Source: Phycisphaerae bacterium (GTDB taxonomy: Bacteria; Planctomycetota; Phycisphaerae; UBA1845; Fen-1342). Taken from it: a stretch of 9,997 nt of DNA. A program made the position numbers and the translations under genes. The stretch covers positions 1 through 9,997 of the forward strand of contig JAGVEP010000224.1 in NCBI GenBank assembly GCA_020058145.1, read 5' to 3'. Under the pieces are notes generated by a model. That model was not told where the DNA came from and did no database searches. It saw only the letters and a program-made list of their open reading frames with translations. Positions 6,864 to 9,997 of this stretch are shown here, piece after piece. How positions within the stretch are numbered: position 1 is the first letter of the stretch; each line of letters starts with the position of its first letter.

Positions 6864-7427
6864 ATGCCCCGGTCCTGGCCTGACGTCTTGCGTGAACACC
6901 AGCAAGTGCTGTCCACCCTGGCCGAACAGGGCGCAGCGCTCGACCGCATCGTCGACACGCTGGTCACCTGTATTCGCAGCGGCGGGCGCGTCTACACCTG
7001 CGGCAATGGCGGCAGCGCTGCCGACGCCCAACACATCGCCGGCGAACTGCTCGGGCGGTTCAAATCCGCCCGCTCGGCGCTTCCCGTTCTCGCGCTAAAC
7101 GCCGACACCGCAACCCTGACGGCGATCGCCAACGACTTCGGTTACGAGCATGTTTTCGCCCGTCAGCTCGACGGCCTGCTCCAACCCAATGACGTGGTCT
7201 GGGCCCTGAGCACGAGCGGTTCCTCCCCGAATGTCCTCGCGGCCGTGAAGGTCGCCGCCGCCCGCGGCAACGTCGTGATCGGTTTCACGGGCCAAAACGG
7301 CGACGCCTTCGCCCGGCTATGCACGCACGTCTTTCGTGTCCCGCATGGCTCGAGCGACCGCATCCAAGAGGGCCACGCGCTCGCGTACCATTACGTCTGC
7401 GAGCGCGTGGAAGCAGCCCTGCTGTAA
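6864..7427 (+). CDS. gmhA: Sedoheptulose-7-phosphate isomerase
   Basis: First step of ADP-heptose synthesis: converts sedoheptulose 7-phosphate to D-glycero-D-manno-heptose 7-phosphate, the substrate of the HldE kinase domain. Length is 187 residues against 192 in E. coli GmhA. A single SIS sugar-isomerase domain has CGNGGSAADAQHIAGELLGR, holding H57 and E61 in the position of the active-site His and Glu. It also has STSGSSPNV (phosphate-binding serines) and IQEGHALAYHYVCERVE with Q168 and H176. GAGG (6855-6858) is 5 nt before the ATG. It lies 36 bp after hldE on the same strand and is presumably co-transcribed, with the hairpin element between. No gmhB phosphatase or heptosyltransferase is in the window. 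Confidence 0.97.
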   Translation: MPRSWPDVLREHQQVLSTLAEQGAALDRIVDTLVTCIRSGGRVYTCGNGGSAADAQHIAGELLGRFKSARSALPVLALNADTATLTAIANDFGYEHVFARQLDGLLQPNDVVWALSTSGSSPNVLAAVKVAAARGNVVIGFTGQNGDAFARLCTHVFRVPHGSSDRIQEGHALAYHYVCERVEAALL

Positions 7428-7450
7428 CGCCCGCGGCCCGTTCCTCGCGG

Positions 7451-8332
7451 CTACGTCCCGCCCGTGGTCTCCGGCGAAATATGCACAAATGCCCGGTCGA
7501 TCGCCGGTAGCGACTCCACGGCGCTGCGCACCGCCTCGCTCACATCGTGCGATTGCGTCGTGGACAGCGCGCCATCGACCGCCGCGGTCAGTTCCACGTG
7601 TACAAACGTCCCCACGTAGTGCCCCCGGATGTCCGCCACAGACTGGACGTGTGGCACCGCGGCGGCGGCCGCACGCACGCGCGCGAGCAACTCGGCCTCC
7701 GGCGCCCGGCCCATCAGGTAGTCGATGTTCTCCATCCCGATCCGATGTGCGCCGTAGAGGATGTAGCCGCCGACGAGCAGCGCCGCGAGCACATCAAGCA
7801 GCGGCAACCGCAACTCCGCAAACACGACCGCGATCAGGCCTTGCAGCACCACGACCACATCGTTGCGGCAATCCACCGCCGTAGCCCGCAGGGCCGGGCT
7901 ATTGAACTCTCGCCCACGCCGCCTGAAGTAGACAGTCATCCCAGTCTTGACGACGGCCGTTATGCACAGTGCCACGATTGGATACGGTCCGATGTGGTGC
8001 GGCATGTTGCGGTGCCAGAGATCGAGCACCGCGGTTTTGCAGACTTCAAAGCCCAGAATGCCCGTGAAGATCGCGACCACGAGCCCCGCAATCGGTTCGG
8101 CACGCCGATGGCCGAACGGGTGGCTCTCGTCGGGACTCTTCCAGGCCCAGCGCACGCAAAGCAGGATCACGATGGCCGAGACCACGTCGGACAGCGAATT
8201 CAGCGTCTCCGAGAAGATCGTCAGGCTATCCGACAGGTTTGTCGCGGTGGCCTTCATCGCCAGAAGGCAGAGGTTCACCGCGATCGCGACGTAAGTGGCA
8301 CGTAAAGCAGCCGAACGGGGCATCACCAGCAC
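7451..8332 (-). CDS. Cation diffusion facilitator transporter, likely Mn(II)-type
   Basis: Inner-membrane proton-coupled metal(II) exporter of the CDF family, 293 residues. Hydrophobic segments lie near 12-30, 48-64, 80-96, 117-135, 158-175 and 178-195 (six expected), followed by a cytoplasmic metal-sensing domain (~205-293). HPFGHRRAEPIA (71-82) is the family loop. The transport site is unusual: transmembrane segment 2 has N45-x3-D49 and segment 5 has D154-x3-D158, where zinc exporters carry His-Asp/His-Asp. An Asn-Asp-Asp-Asp set is the pattern known for the Mn exporter MntE, so manganese is the best guess. Start is uncertain: GTG 8332, GTG 8326 and ATG 8323 are in frame and none has a strong ribosome site. 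It converges with gmhA, the stops being 23 bp apart, with no T-rich terminator seen. Confidence 0.93.
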   Translation of the reverse strand: MLVMPRSAALRATYVAIAVNLCLLAMKATATNLSDSLTIFSETLNSLSDVVSAIVILLCVRWAWKSPDESHPFGHRRAEPIAGLVVAIFTGILGFEVCKTAVLDLWHRNMPHHIGPYPIVALCITAVVKTGMTVYFRRRGREFNSPALRATAVDCRNDVVVVLQGLIAVVFAELRLPLLDVLAALLVGGYILYGAHRIGMENIDYLMGRAPEAELLARVRAAAAAVPHVQSVADIRGHYVGTFVHVELTAAVDGALSTTQSHDVSEAVRSAVESLPAIDRAFVHISPETTGGT

Positions 8333-8569
8333 CGTCTCAAAAGCCCGTCATCACGGCGACATGATAAACGCAGCCCGCGATGGCGGGAACCCGCCGACGT
8401 GTACCTGTGCAGAACGTGTGCACAGCCTGTCGGTAACCCATTTTCTCTCAGAATACTTGCGCTACGTGCGAGTTTATCTAGACCTTCGGCAGCAAAGGGG
8501 TTACTCGTTCGACACTGTGCGCAAGTCGCTCATAACAGGCTGTCAGACAAACGGAAGGGCCATATTTTC
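8333..8569. other. Intergenic region between the transporter gene and the ncRNA promoter
   Basis: No credible gene. It must contain the promoter and leader of the minus-strand transporter. Three possible hairpins are seen: CCCGC-gatg-GCGGG (8374-8387); the alternative GGCGGG-aa-CCCGCC (8382-8395), which uses the same GCGGG bases; and CTGTGC/GCACAG (8405-8410/8420-8425). The first two exclude each other and would lie 40-70 nt before the transporter start in its mRNA. The right half (8430-8569) is lower in GC than the neighbours and shows nothing I recognise. Confidence 0.5.
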
Positions 8570-8598
8570 TTGACCATTTCCACATGTTGTGCTATATT
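8570..8598 (+). promoter_or_regulatory. Near-consensus sigma70 promoter of the ncRNA
   Basis: TTGACC (8570-8575, five of six) and TATATT (8593-8598, five of six) are separated by exactly 17 bases. The predicted start is G8604 to G8606, which is where the hairpin-rich region begins (GCGAC at 8606). This is the best promoter in the window and no open reading frame of quality follows, so it points to a strongly made RNA. Confidence 0.8.
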
Positions 8599-8603
8599 TA
8601 TTG

Positions 8604-9664
8604 GTGCGACGTGAAGGTCGCGAGATGCTCGGCACCCCAGGCGTATCCCGAGCGACTGCGGTAGAGCGAGGTTGGGCCGTCCAAAGAGCGTCGGCCGGTC
8701 GGCAGTAATGTGCGACGCGGCGCGAGGCGAACTCATAACCCGGACGGAACTTCGCTCGAACGCACGGGTGCGTGCCGGTGCCAGAACCCTGCAAGGGTTG
8801 TTCCGCTCCGCCGTCCGGCTTGCCGGGCGACTGGGCGGGGCCAAGCAGAGGCTGATCGACACTCCGAGGCGCCGGTGCTGTCTGCCTTCGGGCGGACGGT
8901 GCAAAGCGCGTGGGAGGAGTCCGGGTGAAACCCCGGCCAGGCTTCTGCCGGCAGACCCTAAGAGGGTGAAGCCCAAGGGAGCAGCCAGTGACGGGCGCGC
9001 CAAACCCGCGTCGGTCGCCAGGGACTCCCGGAAGGGTCAAAGCCCAGAAACCGCGGCCCGTTGGGCCGGCCCTCCGCTTCGGCGGCGGGATTACCGACGG
9101 GATAAACGGTACGTGGGTCCTTCCGCCCCGAAAGGCGGCGGATACCTTCCGAGAGGAGAAAGCTCCGCAGGGTAAATCCCAAGAGCGCCGCCGGTGTGAA
9201 ACAAAACCGGCACGGGCTCGGAAGGCGTAAGCCGCCGAGAGGGTAACCAAACCCTGTGGGCGGACCGTAGCGGGAACAGGCAGTTCCCGTGGCAGTGGAC
9301 TTCCGATCCCTCAAGTGCTGAAGGGACGCAAAGCCCATGAGAGGCGTTCGTCGGCTCCGGCCGGCGGACTAGGTTACGCTGGGCAAGACTCTGGAGGAAG
9401 GCGAAACTCGCAGAGAGTGTGCATCGGCTACTAAACTGGCCGACGCGGCCCGTTGTGAGAAAAACCGCAAAGCCGAGGAAACGGCCAACGGCATAGCGGG
9501 ATCGGAGAACCAATAAGACCGGTACTCCGACGGGCTCAGAACTCTGCACGAGCAGCCAATTCCAAGAGAGGACGCCGGTGCGGCGGAAACGCCTGCCGGC
9601 GAGCAGCGCAGCCGAAGACTCTGAAGGGCACGACGAGCATTCCCAACCTTCGCGTCGCTTTTTT
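8604..9664 (+). ncRNA. Candidate large (~1.06 kb) structured noncoding RNA, class unknown
   Basis: The 5' end is set by the promoter at 8570-8598 and the 3' end by a T-run at 9659-9664. Local hairpins follow each other closely: GCGAC/GTCGC (8606-8610/8617-8621), GCTCGG/CCGAGC (8627-8632/8648-8653), ACGCA/TGCGT (8760-8764/8769-8773), AACCCT/AGGGTT (8785-8790/8794-8799), GTCTGCC-ttcg-GGCGGAC (8880-8897), CCGGG/CCCGG (8921-8925/8932-8936), GGCCC/GGGCC (9055-9059/9063-9067), CCGC-ttcg-GCGG (9074-9085), AGGGT/ACCCT (9240-9244/9251-9255), CGGGAAC/GTTCCCG (9271-9277/9283-9289), CTCTGGAG with CTC-g-CAGAG (9389-9396/9407-9415), TCGGC/GCCGA (9424-9428/9439-9443), TCGGAG/CTCCGA (9502-9507/9525-9530) and a GAAA-capped hairpin (9573-9601). 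Loops are A-rich, as in tertiary-folded RNAs. It is not rRNA, tmRNA or RNase P by the motifs I know. The 5' GUGCG and the GGGUGAAAC-type hairpins recall group II intron domain I, but no reverse transcriptase or canonical domain V is found. Confidence 0.72.
9623..9664 (+). terminator. Pseudoknot-like intrinsic terminator of the ncRNA
   Basis: GAAGG (9623-9627) can pair with CCTTC (9647-9651), and CGACG (9631-9635) with CGTCG (9653-9657), followed by C and six T (9659-9664). The two helices interleave, so they form an H-type pseudoknot or are alternatives. The second alone is a five-pair stem with a 17-nt loop, a modest terminator. A T-run right after the last helix supports an RNA end here. 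Confidence 0.6.
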
Positions 9665-9677
9665 CATGCGCCGGCGC

Positions 9678-9903
9678 AGGGTGGAGTGGGCGTCTCGCCC
9701 GCAGTTTAGCGTCGGCCCCATGAGGGTGGTGCCGGCGTTCGCCGGCAGTGCAGCGTCGGCCCCATGAGGGTGGTGTCGGCGTCTCGCCGGCAGTGCAGCG
9801 TCGGCCCCATGAGGGTGGTGCCGGCGTCTCGCCGGAAGTGTAGCGTCGGCCCCATGAGGGTGGTGCCGGCGTCTCGCCGGCAGTGTAGCGTCGGCCCCAT
9901 GAG
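9678..9903. repeat. Tandem 45-bp hairpin repeat, four full copies plus partial ends
   Basis: Copies begin with GTCGGCCCC at 9711, 9755, 9800 and 9845 (periods 44, 45, 45), with a partial fifth at 9890-9903 and a decayed half copy at 9678-9710. Each unit contains CCC-atga-GGG and GCCGGCG-tct-CGCCGGC; copy 1 lacks one loop base. The decayed copy carries GTGGGCG-tct-CGCCCGC (9686-9692/9696-9702), where a C-G pair has become G-C, so pairing was kept. Units begin after TGTAGC or TGCAGC, as the 60-bp element does (TGTAGCGG). It lies directly behind the ncRNA terminator. Reading frames through it encode 15-residue repeats on both strands, but nothing supports translation. Confidence 0.92.
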
Positions 9904-9997
9904 ATGTTCTCTGGTTTCGCAAGGTCGGTTTTCTCGATTTTATTGACACGCTGTCGCGCTCCTGGGTTTGGGTTCAGGTCGGGGTCGCAGCGGGTGC
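9904..9997. other. Unassigned right edge
   Basis: After the last repeat the sequence is briefly T-rich (9930-9945) and then GC-rich. TTGACA occurs at 9943-9948, but no -10 box follows at the right distance. No gene is visible before the window ends. Confidence 0.5.

Noticed and set aside
9140..9215. Resemblance of GAGGAGAAAGCTCC and nearby loops to RNase P RNA
   Set aside because: The conserved RNase P core motifs (GAGGAAAGTCC and the ACAGAAYCCGGC segment) are not found in the region.
8543..9250. A 235-codon minus-strand frame, and 167- and 152-codon frames on either strand, across the ncRNA region
   Set aside because: Compositions are Arg/Pro/Gly/Ser-rich with no family resemblance, several frames overlap on both strands, and the DNA is better explained by dense RNA hairpins.
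9573..9601. GAAA-capped hairpin as a group II intron domain V
   Set aside because: The internal bulge is on the 5' side rather than two bases on the 3' side, and the AGC catalytic triad is absent at the base.
9764..9946. Open frames encoding 15-residue repeats through the 45-bp array
   Set aside because: Open frames occur on both strands because the unit is a multiple of three; there is no ribosome site and copy 1 breaks the frame.
9943..9971. Promoter at the right edge with TTGACA
   Set aside because: The sequence 16-18 bases downstream is GC-rich with no resemblance to a -10 box.

Overview
High-GC bacterial chromosomal DNA, gene-dense and with short intergenic gaps. Gene content fits a Gram-negative-type envelope: hydrogenase maturation (hypF), the TCA cycle (sucC), ADP-heptose synthesis (hldE, gmhA) and a metal exporter. 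The mix of GC-rich hairpin repeats and an AbiEii-like pair resembles Planctomycetota, but that placement is an inference. No rRNA or single-copy phylogenetic marker is present to prove it.

Layout. (1) 1-1435, minus strand: the first half of hypF, open to the window edge. Its last ~70 codons are made of in-frame 60-bp repeats. (2) 1607-2767: sucC, divergent from hypF, with no sucD behind it. (3) 2793-4516: a two-gene type II restriction-modification system, a beta-class (SPPYW) methyltransferase overlapping by 4 bp a XhoI/PaeR7I-type endonuclease. (4) 4535-5322: a small protein plus a nucleotidyltransferase-fold protein, also overlapping by 4 bp, a candidate toxin-antitoxin pair. (5) 5328-7427: hldE and gmhA, two steps of ADP-heptose synthesis, separated by a double-hairpin element that supplies the last codons and the stop of hldE. 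(6) 7451-8332, minus strand: a cation diffusion facilitator with an Asn-Asp-Asp-Asp metal site, which suggests Mn(II) export. (7) 8333-9664: an upstream region, then a near-consensus sigma70 promoter (TTGACC-17-TATATT) driving about 1.06 kb with no credible gene. This stretch is packed with short GC hairpins and A-rich or UUCG loops and ends at a possible pseudoknot followed by six T. (8) 9678-9903: a tandem 45-bp hairpin repeat.

The two strongest leads are these. First, the 8604-9664 transcript looks like a large structured noncoding RNA, either a new class or a group II intron relative without recognisable domain V or reverse transcriptase. Second, a family of double-hairpin elements keeps its pairing while changing its sequence and sits inside or at the end of protein-coding genes. 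The stretch 2793-5322 looks like a small defence cargo between housekeeping genes.
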